Assembly (NCBI GenBank): GCA_004794655.1
Contig: SMMW01000022.1
Location: forward strand, 372,001 to 436,000
Source of the DNA: Marisa cornuarietis
Taxonomy: Eukaryota > Mollusca > Gastropoda > Architaenioglossa > Ampullariidae
Length of the DNA: 64,000 nucleotides
Direction: 5' to 3'
Below the pieces are notes generated by a model. The model was not told the DNA's origin. It did no database searches and was given only the letters and a program-made list of their open reading frames with translations. Shown here one piece after another: positions 48,643 to 59,574 of the stretch. Position numbers and translations under genes: made by a program. The first letter of the stretch is position 1; each line of letters begins with the position of its first letter.

Positions 48643-49981
48643 ATAAAGGAGATAATATCTACCCACCATCCGTCCCCCAAAGCCACCTCGGAATCTTTCT
48701 TATTGAGCACTAGTTGTCTTCAAGGAAGCTGTCATATATGTTGCTGTATAGTGTGTTTTGCGTTGGCTGCGACATTTGTTTTTCGAATAATCACATGCTT
48801 ATATTTGAATGTGTCTTTAAAGGAGCTTCGTGTAACCTATTTTTGTTTGACGATGAAGAAGGGAGGAAAAGAAAAGTTTACAGATGTGCTATGACATAAT
48901 TGTTAGTTTGTCTATGTTTTCATTAAATTGCTCCTTGTCTTGACACCCACAATCAAGGTAGAGGCAAATTATGTTGGCCTTGTTTTAGTTTAGAGACCGG
49001 TGACTAAGACAACAAGTTCCACCCCATGCCGGCCATCGGCCATCGGACATGGGCCGGAATGCATTGCTGCTGACACACGACAAGAGGGAAAGGGGGGGGG
49101 GCGAATAGTCTCCATAGACTTGACGGGATGGACTTTCATGGGAATTAAATGGTCGGGGTTTGGAGCAATTGGAGGTGTAGACTGACATTTGTATGAGATA
49201 GTTAGACGAGTCAGCAGTAAAGTCGCCGTGTGTTTAACCAGGACAATTAATTTTCCCATCCCTTTCAATCGGAGTCCTTGCATCAAAGAAAGCTCGGACA
49301 GTTGGACCTTAGAGAAAGCTATACACAGTTTAACATCTTGTCACACCACACTCTCCTGTCTGTCGCACGCTGTCTTCTAGACTCGAAAAGCCGATACACG
49401 CTGCACTTTGTTTGTTTGGTGAGTACTGTAATTTTTTTTATTTATGCTTCTATGATTTTCTGTTTATTGACAAATAGCATTTTGATAAGGCAGGAACATC
49501 AGTGTCGATGAGAGTGACTAGCAAGCGTCTCAAATTGACTGACAATAATGAAGATTGTGAGAAAAGCTCATAAATATAGCATTACAAAGTTCTTCCATAG
49601 TCAGCAAGGTAAAATGACAATTTTGGTACTGCAAAACTTTGTTTCTATGAACTATTAGAAGTCAGCTAAAATATGCTAAACATTTCTATTTTTATGTCAT
49701 TGTCACAAAACCCTCTCCCTTTGATGTACTTAAATATTAAAATTAATAACAGTTAATGGCTAAGTAGTCTTTAAAACATTTGCTTTGTCTTCTAAAACTG
49801 AGCAAGTATTTTAACTGTTACTGACTGATGGGGGTTGAAGTCGACCGAGTTTGCTTGGTAAAAAGTTCGAGGAATTCAAAATTTCTGCTTTAAAGATCGG
49901 AGTCTGAAGGCGGCAGTTCAGTTCAGTTCAGTTATGTGTTTGTGTGTAACAGCATATATATTGTTGTTGTTGTTGTTTTGT
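48643..49981. other. Spacer inside pseudogene F
   Basis: Lies between the exon 2 copy and the 3' UTR relic. No PLAC8 exon 3 or 4 was found in any frame on either strand, and nothing else was recognised. Confidence 0.55.
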
Positions 49982-50037
49982 GTGAGTGAGTGAGTGAGTG
50001 AGTGAGTGAGTGAGTGTGTGTGTGTGTGCGTGTGTGT
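49982..50037. repeat. (GAGT)n (GT)n microsatellite
   Basis: About eight GAGT units then GT units. It ends three bases before the gene E-type 3' UTR relic. Confidence 0.93.
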
Positions 50038-50040
50038 CAG

Positions 50041-50150
50041 TAGTCACGTGGTCAGCGTCCCGTGCAACTACAGGCAACTGTGCCGCGCAAAAATATCTTC
50101 AAGTCTCTAACGTCGAATACATGTACTCCTATCCGGAAATTTCAAACAAG
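50041..50150 (+). pseudogene. Relic of a PLAC8 3' UTR, gene E type (pseudogene F, part 3)
   Basis: From a TAG at 50041 the sequence follows the gene E 3' end (45740 onward): TAGTCACGTGGTCAGCGTCC, then gcaaaaat, tcttcaagtct and a degraded copy of the region before the poly(A) signal. The coding part of the last exon is missing. The break is exactly at the edge of a (GAGT)n/(GT)n microsatellite. Confidence 0.7.
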
Positions 50151-50382
50151 GTTTTTGAAAGATTTCTCTGGAAATTAATCCAAACAAACGATCAAAAGAC
50201 AATCAAGTAATAACATTATTTCAATTGCTGTTTTTATGCCTTTGATTTTGTTTGCAAATATATTTGTGTCAAGAAACGTTTGCTTCTTTTTCTTTGTATC
50301 TCTCCTATTTGTGACATTGTATGTTGCCTTTACAAATTGAATCAATAACTTCATAAACTGGACAATAGCATTAGTAACCACT

Positions 50383-50388
50383 TTTATT
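50383..50388 (-). terminator. Candidate poly(A) signal of the CRYL1-like gene
   Basis: AATAAA on the minus strand lies about 190 bp past the stop at 50579. T-rich sequence follows on the plus strand, so the signal could also be chance. Confidence 0.4.
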
Positions 50389-50578
50389 TTTTATTTTTTC
50401 TAAATGATAGTATTCGATTAAATTTTGAAGATAAATTGAACATCAAGATCGTTGGGAAAGAACGATGAACTGAAAGAGAACGGAGAGGAAGGACAAAAAG
50501 GAGAAACACAAATCAAGGACTGCAATAAAGTGAAAGAGGAAGGGAGATAACTGCCAGCTATTTGATTTGCGTCCCGTG

Positions 50579-53500
50579 TTACTGGTCAGAAGGCAGAGGA
50601 ACCGATTTGCCTTGTTCTTTCCTCTCTCGTTCCTCTGTGTCCAAGTCTTGCTTCAGTTTGGCCAGAGCGGCTAGTCGCACTTCCTTCCAACGTCGTCGGC
50701 GAGGTATCTGGTCCAGCGGGGTGTCGGCCACCAGAACCTTCTGGACGTCCTCTGCCAGTTGTCCGCTCATTAGACCGACTTCGCCCATAGATGCCTGCAT
50801 GCGGTAGATGAAGTCACCGTATCTCTGAAGGTAATTTTCGATACCTGAATAATAATTATTACTGTTAGGAAAACGTAACTATGTTGTGAAAAATCATAGA
50901 TTTTCTGTCATAAGCAAAGCCGACTTTCTACTCATTCAGAATTTTCATTTATAAATTAGTGAAGCCTGCAGTCTGTGAGACAAAGTCTACGACGTCTTTT
51001 TTAGACTCGCCGTTAGTCAAATTGTTAATGATTTACAAGGACAAATTCAATTGAAAATATACAGCCGCAAAATCCTGATTAATTGATTTCCCACGTTATC
51101 CTTTTCTGAAGCAACGAAAGGAAACAAATGAGAAAATAGGTGACCAGACAGCAAGCAAGTATGTAGATGGTTACTAAGAGAAAGGGTTCGTGGGTGGTGG
51201 GACCTGCGTAATTGCCCGAGTCCATCAATAACTTCTCAATAACTTCAATTATTTTTCAATAACTCATGCCCACATCTTCGTAAACACTGCGGAAACACAT
51301 TCCGTACATGATTAATTTCGTCAGGAACGTAAAGAAAGCACCACAACCTGCAGCGTTCAGATGAGCCACTTCAAAAGGGCCGAGAAAAGCGTAGCGAGGG
51401 CCCAAGCCAGACCACACAGCGTTGTTGATTCCTTCCACGTCCAGCACGCCATCCTTAGAAATAATTATAAAAGCAAGATATTAAATAGCTGGACAAACTG
51501 ATCGACATCTTCCAAAAGTAACAATAGTCTGACGGAGCTTGGAAGAGTTTAGCAACATTCTCAAAAGTCTGGACGAAGAAGCTGAGAAGAAGAACTAGTA
51601 GAAGTAGTAGTAGTAGTAGAAGTAAAAAAAGTAAGAGAAAAAGTAGAAGTAGTAGAAAGAAAAATTACTCTCAAGAGGCGCCAGCTCTCTCCCAGTACAG
51701 CGTACTGTATTCTGTTGAGAACGAATCCAGATATTTCTTTCTTTAGCGTAATCGGTGCCTGGCCTAGTTCCTTCATCAAATCGCGGGATCTCTTCATGAC
51801 GTCACCGGAAGTCCAAGGAGCGGGGACCAATTCCACTGCTCGTGTGAGGAAAGGAGGGTTGGTCTCGAGTAAAATAAAAATAAATGACAGAAGTGATAAT
51901 AAAGAAAGAAACAGCTTTGAGGATGATGTCATAAAGTCGATACCTGAAAAACTTTCACGAATTTTCTTTTCCACATCAACGGCGCGTTGTCACTGCAAGG
52001 GAAACAACTGACGTTTACAACGTTCAATCTCTTTGTAAATATTAAGGCCCTTAGTTGCATGCAGGAAGAAAGCACTAGTCTGTCAAGTTCTAGGCTTGCG
52101 GAGGTGTTCACTAATTTGTTGTTGTTTTTTTTAACTCAAAGGTCCATTTTACTTTTACCACTGTTCTCTCTCTTTTTCACTCTTCTAAGTAGAATTTAAT
52201 AAAACAGCTGTAACTGACCGTTTCGTTCAGATGCCTACCTCACTCACGAATTTGGGAGAATAGTATATAATAAAAACTATTTTGACCCCTTGCAATAAAT
52301 ACTTCGTACCATTTCCATCAAAGAATGGCCATAAAACCTCAACCGACCTTCTATCTTCCTCTTGTTGGAGACACCCCAGCTGCTTTATGACTTTGAACTG
52401 TCTCGAGCAACGGAAAGAATTGCTTTATGCGATTCATCCGTATTGTACAATTTATTTTAGACATACTTTAAAACTACTTTCAGACATACCGGATGTATTA
52501 CAAGAAAGCGATCTCGATGTTTGAGGTCTTCCGACAGTTCAGAGGGCAGCAGCGAGCTCGTAGAACTGCTGAAAATGGCATCATTTGACATGTTGCTATC
52601 GATAGCCTTCAGGACATCTCTCTTTACTTCCAAAACCTCGGGGACACATTCCTGAAAAAAGCAGATTTGATTTCTGAACATTATCAAGACCAGTGTTTTA
52701 AGTAGGAAGATTATGCGCATAATAAAATTCCATATTATTTTATGTTGTGGGAAAACATAGCTAAGTTTTTTGGCCTCCTACAGTTTCTCAGGGTAAACGT
52801 CGTGTAAATATATATCAGACTTCGATGATTGAGACAACTGGTCACAAATAACGCAGACGCATAAGCGTGAATCAATTTCTTTTAAACTGATTCAGTTTGG
52901 CAGCTTCCTTTGGGCAACAATGGAGAAAACGTTTTTACTCTTACCATAACGATGTCTGCGCCTTTGACGCATTGGGCCAAGTCAGGTGACACAGTGATGA
53001 GCTTCAGCTGCTGCTCTTGGTCAAGATCACCACGTGACAAGCCACGTGACTTTAGCAGGATGAGCTGACCGCGAAGATCGTCTAAGACACCTGCTAGCTG
53101 ATGAGGGTCGTTGTCGCAGAGACAGACGAGGTGTTCGGCGCAAGAGAAGAGCAGCGCCCAGCTGCGACCGATGTTCCCGCTGTTGGTGGCCGAAGGATGG
53201 AAATAAAATGACAAGTGGTCAGTTACGTCCACGCAGTAGTTAATGACGAAATTCATGCATTTAAAACTCACTTAAAGTTAATTGTGGTACAGATAATTTT
53301 TGGAACTATTCCCGTGGTGACAATACTTATTTCGATTAGGATATGCTGGTTAAACGGATCAGGTCTACTATTTCTACGTCAGATCAATGTCAGGGCAGTT
53401 TGTGTCTCACGCGTTCAAATCCCACGCATGTCGTGACGATGCAAGTCCAGCAGGCACAGGCAATAGTATTTCGCGACAGTTTACTTCAGGTATGTACAGC

Positions 53501-53755
53501 TCGCATGAATGTCGTGACAGTTTACTTACAGTAGGAATATATCATGCGTTACAACCTAATTTCAATACGAATACATTATACACTTGTCGTGACAATTTTC
53601 TTTCCCGACGAGTGCACACGTGACAAGTTACGTCGAGGTAGATCGCAACATTCAAAAACATGACAGTTTGCAATGCCGCTGGATATGTCACTAAAAGGTG
53701 CGCACAGGTATATTTACCTTCCTATGATAGCGATTTTCTTCGCTTTATCGGCCAT
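50579..53755 (-). CDS. CRYL1: Lambda-crystallin homolog / L-gulonate 3-dehydrogenase
   Basis: Six coding exons on the minus strand (53755-53718, 53179-52945, 52651-52490, 51863-51669, 51453-51348, 50844-50579) have GT-AG borders and join in frame to 333 residues. The N-terminal NAD-binding Rossmann fold has GSGNIG at residues 12-17 and the acidic Asp35 after strand 2. Ser123 (STSSLLPSEL), His144 (VIHP) and Asn195 (GFVLNR) sit where the 3-hydroxyacyl-CoA dehydrogenase superfamily places its catalytic residues. VELVPAPW, GLGPRYAFLGPFE and a C-terminal RRRRWKEVRLAALAKLK match the lambda-crystallin branch. In animals this cytosolic enzyme oxidises L-gulonate with NAD+ in the glucuronate-xylulose pathway; the same activity is inferred here. 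Human CRYL1 is about 319 residues, so this protein has a slightly longer charged tail. A candidate poly(A) signal is at 50383-50388. The gene converges on the PLAC8 array. Confidence 0.93.
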
Positions 53756-56700
53756 TTTGACGGCGGGCAGTGCGCTTTTCAGGATAATCCACAATGCTTG
53801 TAGTCAAAGACATCCACAGTAGACAAGCTTCTTGAGTTTACTTCCCCTTCCCCCTATCCTGCAGATGCATATTTCTTTATCAGGTGTGTGTGTCGTTTGA
53901 GTATCTGGGACATTTAATCGCTTGCGTCTGAGGTCAGGGTGATAAGACTTGTGCTTCACCCCGTTATCAGCAAACCAAAAGCAGTCACGCTTTCCATCTG
54001 TACGTTGATTAGACAGTCCGCGTGCAATAAAAACATGTGAGATGTCTTTTTGAATTAGTGATGTGAGATGTCTTTTCGAATTAGTGATAAACACAGCTCA
54101 GCTTCGGGCGAGGTGGAGTAGCCTGGTGGCATTTTAGCTGAGTGTGAAGAGTTAGCGTCCACCCCGGGGCGCTCGAGTTTGTAGCACAAAGTCTATGAAG
54201 CTCGCCCGTGAGTTAAAAACTCTCACCCTGCCCACCCACGAGATAGGTGTTTCATATATCGTGGAGGGTAAAGGTCGGCGGAAGGAGAGGGTTAGGATCC
54301 TTCACCTTTTTACTTTATATTAAGTGTAGTCTACACCGACTCGTGTAAGTGCATATGCTAATCTCAGTCTTGGCCTTCACCGCTGCCCTCAATGAATAAA
54401 CAATACATGAATCTTACATTGCCCTCGTAGGCGATGGTTTAAAGGATTTACAAGTTATTTATTCCTAACGGCAGGAATGCGTGATTTTTAGGAACAAAGG
54501 GACAGGGACTTTGACTTGTGAATGAAGGTCTATGCATAGAGACGTTCTCTTCTAACGGTTTCACACTCATCCAAGGGTGCACGCCTGTTTACTTATAAAC
54601 TGAGATTACAATGTATCGTGCCACAGTATAGTCTAATAGGAGCATGTATCAACTAAGATTACAATGTACTTTATCATAGAATAGTTTTCTAGGAGCAGTA
54701 GGATTGTAGTAGTTTAAGACAAATAACAAAAACAAGTAGAAAAAAACAATAACAAGTAGAAAAAAAACAATAACAAGAAGAACAAACAATAGCTAGAACA
54801 ACAGCAATAATTAGGACTCAGAAACGAAAAGATGAAGAACAAGAACAGCACAAACAGCATCAATAAAACGGTATTTAAAAAGAACAAAGAACAGCATGAA
54901 TACATAAAACAAGACGAAATTTTATTTTTATAAAGCAAAAAAAAAACAAAAAAAAAAACCAAAAAAAAACCAAGTGAATATAAAAATGAGGAAAAAATAA
55001 CAGCAACAATAACAAAAACATAAGAAGACAAAGAAAAACCAAAAAAGACCCTCCCACCAAAAAAAGAGCAAAAACAAAAAGAACAGCAAAAAGTACAACA
55101 ATTTTTAGAAAAGCAAAGAGCAGTAATAAGGACAAGAACAAAACAAAACGTGAACATGAGTGTAAAATTGTCATCCGAATATCTTTTTTATGAAAACAAA
55201 CCTGCGTGACCGACACCTAACATTCAGAAGCTGACCCTCACAATTCAGTCCGTCTCACTGCACAGTCATGTTACGCCCTCGTCAGCAAGAAGCCTGAGTT
55301 GCGCTGTATCATGACGTCAGAGTGCCCACGTACAGCGCACGTTCTTTGATGTTCCAGCTCCCACAACGCAACACAGAGCCTTTGACCTCGTGACCTAGCT
55401 GGCCTTGAGCCCTTGCTCAATCTCGCCTCAACTCAGCGTCCAGACAATGGACCATACACAAACTTCAACTTCTGCCAGTCAACCGAGACCAACGTTTAGC
55501 GCGGTGAGCCGTCAGGTCTCGGCGAGCCCTTTAAACCACCGGAACCGCAGCGGAGGATGTATTGCGTCGAAATTATTGTCTATACCACACTTACCGTACG
55601 TGTGCTGTACTAGTTTCTGTACTATTGATTTTTGGGGAGAAAAGTCGTCTAGCAAACAGACAAACCAAAAACACAGCAGACCACATAGCTTGAGAAATGC
55701 ACCTCCAAAAGCTAGAGAGCTAGCAGCGTCTGCTTCGTACAGATTGAAAAACGTGAAGCTTATCTGCAAAAGCTTCGAGCAGCTAACGCGGACAATTCCT
55801 CTCCAAACCGTCCATTTTATATTTGGTCTTTGCTATGGACATAGACGCTACCCGGCGCTCGTTCTGGTTACACGCACTCAACTGCACACGTTGCAGTTCT
55901 ACCCTGTTTTCACACCACCTGCAAATCTTTGAAACCCCGCTGAAACGGATGAAAGGGTGGGTAGCTTATTTTGAAGCAAGTCAAGCAAAAATATTTGTTC
56001 AAGAGATGTAGAAAACTCTCTAGTTTACAGACAAAATTTTATTTGCAGTGGGTCCGTTGAGTGTGAAGGAAATGCCGGCGAACGCACAGAATGCTGTTAT
56101 GGCAAAAGGGCCAAAGGGAGCTAACTCACGCTTTGCATGTTCAAAGCAGCAGAATAAAGGAAAACACGGAGAACACGCCATAAAAGCGACTCAGTCAGGT
56201 TACCGTATCGGGTGAAAGCGATTGAACGGGTGGCATGGAGTGCTGTTGAGGTTTCGATTGCAGGAAAACAATAGGAGCGACATTTCTATGCCCTGTCAGC
56301 ACCGCGCAGTGCACTCATTTTATCAGCTACAATCAATAAAAAGGGGAAAAAATTCGTGCTTCTCCAAAGGGTCCTTTGTTTTTATAAGCGAGAAAGTATT
56401 GTATAGCCACTTCATCGGCAAGGGGACACACATCAAGGAGATCGGCGGTAAAAGGTTGTATTCTGAGTGAACTTTCGTGGATTTAAAGCCCTACTCGAGT
56501 CGTATATGAACTGAAACTCAGCGTTGCTGTTATGATAGTCTCGCACCAATTTGTCACGAAACTGTTTTATTGATTATTGTTGATTATTCGTTATCATTAT
56601 TTATTTATTGTGAAACAACGCGGAATAGGATCAGTACGGCCAAGAGGATCAAGTGACAAAATCGCTGCTCGAATGATTGCGAACAGAGTCCTATAGTTCC

Positions 56701-57119
56701 TTCAGTTTGGGTGGTAACCTCATTTCTCCGAAAATGATCTCGTACAGCTAGGTTATGACGCACCTAATAAAACCAAATAAACCTTTAAAAAACATAAATA
56801 AATAACAAGAAATGCGGTCACTGCTCCTTTCTGGAAAATAAACTTTAAAAGTGTTCTGAATATTTGTTTTTTTCGGGGGTTGGGGGAAGTTGCATATACA
56901 AGGAGTACGCAATGTCACGGAATTCCTTAAAGAAAGTGATGACCAGGGCTAAAAGTTCCATGAGACAGTTTTGTAATAAACGCAGAGTAGTCACGGACCC
57001 CCACCCCCAAAAAAAATCAGATGGTTGTTTCATGCGCACTGTTTCCAAACTTCAAAACTTTCTCCTCCATCCGGGCTCCAACCAAATATTAAAGGACAAC
57101 GCGACCGCTCAGCGAAAAT
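53756..57119. other. Upstream of the CRYL1-like gene
   Basis: The start of the minus-strand gene is at 53755 and its promoter must lie in the first part of this stretch. A SINE-like head is near 54108-54180 and an A-rich tract follows. At 55449 an ATG opens MDHTQTSTSASQPRPTFSA and meets a donor-like GCG/GTGAGC (55503); this could be the first coding exon of a plus-strand gene, but nothing downstream confirms it. Confidence 0.45.
54715..55155. repeat. A-rich low-complexity tract
   Basis: About 440 bp of 'aacaaaaaca', 'aacaagaaga' and A runs with very few T. Long minus-strand frames here (Phe/Leu/Ser-rich) are composition artefacts. Confidence 0.85.
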
Positions 57120-58452
57120 CGCTGGAAACAGAGCACAAAGTATCACAAAAACATGTTCCGGTGATCTTTTTATGACAGAGAGGGAGGAAAGATTTTATAT
57201 TAATATTTTTCTCTAAAGCACACTTGGATTTGTCGAGAAAACATGAAGTGACGAAATGAACGTAAAATAGCACCATTTGCACAAGCTGAAGTCGAAGAGA
57301 AAGGATGCAATCCTCGGAAAAGAAAACTGACCAGGAGGACACATTGTAGTGTTGCTGAATGTTCTCTTCGACACTCAGAGAGAGTTAGTTTGTACTCATG
57401 AAGGAAATCCTCAAGATAATGGCAGCAAACGCCAGTGAATTAACTTTGTTCAAACGTGCCGTGCAAACTTCGTCCCCACACCGTACTCATGAATTTGCTC
57501 AAAACGTTATCCAGTCACTTATACAGTACAAACAAGTCTTGGACTTTCAGTAAACCGAAGAAATCTTATTCCTACAGCAGTGCTTACTATACAAAAGCAC
57601 GAGATGTTAAAACCAACTACGACTGCTGGTAGATCAAGCACCAGATATGCAACATCGACGGTTTCTACACCGTCTGCTTCAAGTAATATCGTGTGACAGT
57701 CACAAACACATCATCAGTTGTATCTTTATCCAGCATAATTCTCAAAACAACTGACAGTGTGAGGGCACCATTGATGTGCGTGATCTAAACAGCTAAAAAA
57801 AAGGAAAAAAAGGGAAAAAAATCGAGGGTGATAAACATATTATAAGGAGCTTAAACGGGAACACGTGCGATCGAGCATCAGTAAGTAAATAGAAAATGTT
57901 GCATGCAGCTAAATGAGGAAGAAATAAGTTTTTACATCGATAAACATTTTTCAAACTATCATTATATTTTTAATTGTAAAAAAATATCCTTATCGGCAGT
58001 CACTTGTAACTATTGTTGCCCATTAAATTTTGATCTGATTGACTTACCAGTCTGTTGAATGAATTCAGTTCGGACCATTTAATTATTTTTAACTTCATTC
58101 TAAGCTTCTAAATAAAGTTCCAATCTGTAAGGCTGTATTACAAATTCAGCTGTTTCATTTTCTGGGCGAACAAAATCGCTTCTTGAACACGACAACCTGA
58201 GTGATGTTTCTTCATTTGACTCGAAGACATGCAAACTCGCTGTTACAAATACTTCGATCACGTGAGAGAACTCTTCAGTATAGGAGAGTAGTTTTTTCCC
58301 GCCTTCCTAGTTGCAGGTGAGAATGCCGATATTTGAAGGCTTATATCTTTAAAATTAAGGATCATTATGTACTCATATTTTGGGAATTATTATTTAAAAC
58401 GAACTTAACCCAATCATAAAGAAGTAATGTTACGAGCGAGTTGACCTTTAAA
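57120..58452 (+). repeat. Segmental repeat S, copy 2
   Basis: Direct-orientation relative of 24909-26842, about 32 kb away on the far side of the PLAC8 and CRYL1 genes. It lacks both insertions of copy 1 but has ~110 bp at 57995-58110 that copy 1 lacks. Confidence 0.8.
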
Positions 58453-59280
58453 AACCTTTGTCAATCCGGCACGCGCTCTTTTCTCTTCTGATGGCATAGC
58501 TAGTGACACTCACAGGACAGGACTGGCAAGTGACATTTACAGGTCAGGACTGGCAAGTGGACATTGTCTCTCTTTTGCTATAGTCGGATCAGACGTAAGT
58601 TAGAACAAGAGTGATAACTCTGCGCAAGCTTCCCTTTAATTTTTCTCTGCGTTTTCCCTCTGTGTCCGAAAATGCAGCGCCTGGTACTGAGAGCACACTT
58701 CACGCTCACGGCATGCTCAACACAACGACTCCCTCCGGACACAGAACCGAGATAATATTATTGATTGTCTCCTCCTTGTTACGTCACTTCGCTGGCCTTT
58801 TTTACAAGATGACAAACAAGGTTAAGTCCCTTTGCTTGCTTTGTTGACAGTTGACTGCAAATACGCGTGTGAAAAGCAGTCTGCTGTTCACAGGAATCTT
58901 TCCCTTAATTCTTGGAAATAAAAAAAATATGGTATTGCCGATACGTTTGGGCTAGACGTGATTTATGAGAGAAATTCCACTATGAAAAAGAGAGTCAGAT
59001 TTTTGTTGCATCCATTGTAAATGGATATTTTATCACAATAGTGAATATTCCTCATAAAATGTTAGTAGCGTGTATGATGTGGATATTGTGGGATGCACTG
59101 CAGGCAGCAATAAATAAAAAACCTAGTGTAGTTCAGATGCAACTGTTTTTGAACAATGTAGCCGTGTAGTCTCGGTGCATAATCACCTTAACTACCTAGC
59201 AGTTAAGATGGCTGTTCCGTGTTAGCATTCAGTTAGCCATTAAATTGGTCACCCTGCCCTTTGGTCTCTTAGAGGAGGGA

Positions 59281-59437
59281 GGGAAATTGGTATTATACGC
59301 CGAGCCAGCAACTAAGGCTATATCACGGTAAGCCAGTCAGAAAGAACAGCGTGCCCGAGACGAGAGCTGAACCCAGGACAGCCAGCCTTCACTGTATTGG
59401 TGACAGACGCTAGCCCTTGAGCCATCGGACCGCCCTG
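59281..59437 (-). mobile_element. SINE family A copy
   Basis: Reverse-strand copy including the tRNA-like head (its complement ends at gagccatcggaccgccc). Imperfect flanking repeats (tctcttagagnaggga at 59265-59280 and 59439-59454) look like an aged target duplication. Confidence 0.8.
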
Positions 59438-59515
59438 ACCTCTTAGAGTAGGGAAGGTAGCGAGTTAGGGAGGGGTTGAGATGGACACTACCTTCACACC
59501 TGCCCTTACACCCCC

Positions 59516-59573
<58 letters not shown>
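59516..59573. repeat. (TG)n microsatellite
   Basis: About 28 TG units, 80 bp past a SINE. Confidence 0.97.

Positions 59574-59574
<1 letters not shown>

Noticed and set aside
54714..55216. Long minus-strand frames rich in Phe, Leu and Ser
   Set aside because: They are translations of an A-rich low-complexity tract and have no domain or splice context.
55405..55932. A 175-codon plus-strand frame, one of the longest in the window
   Set aside because: Composition looks random and no domain was recognised; only the short segment before a donor at 55503 might be coding.
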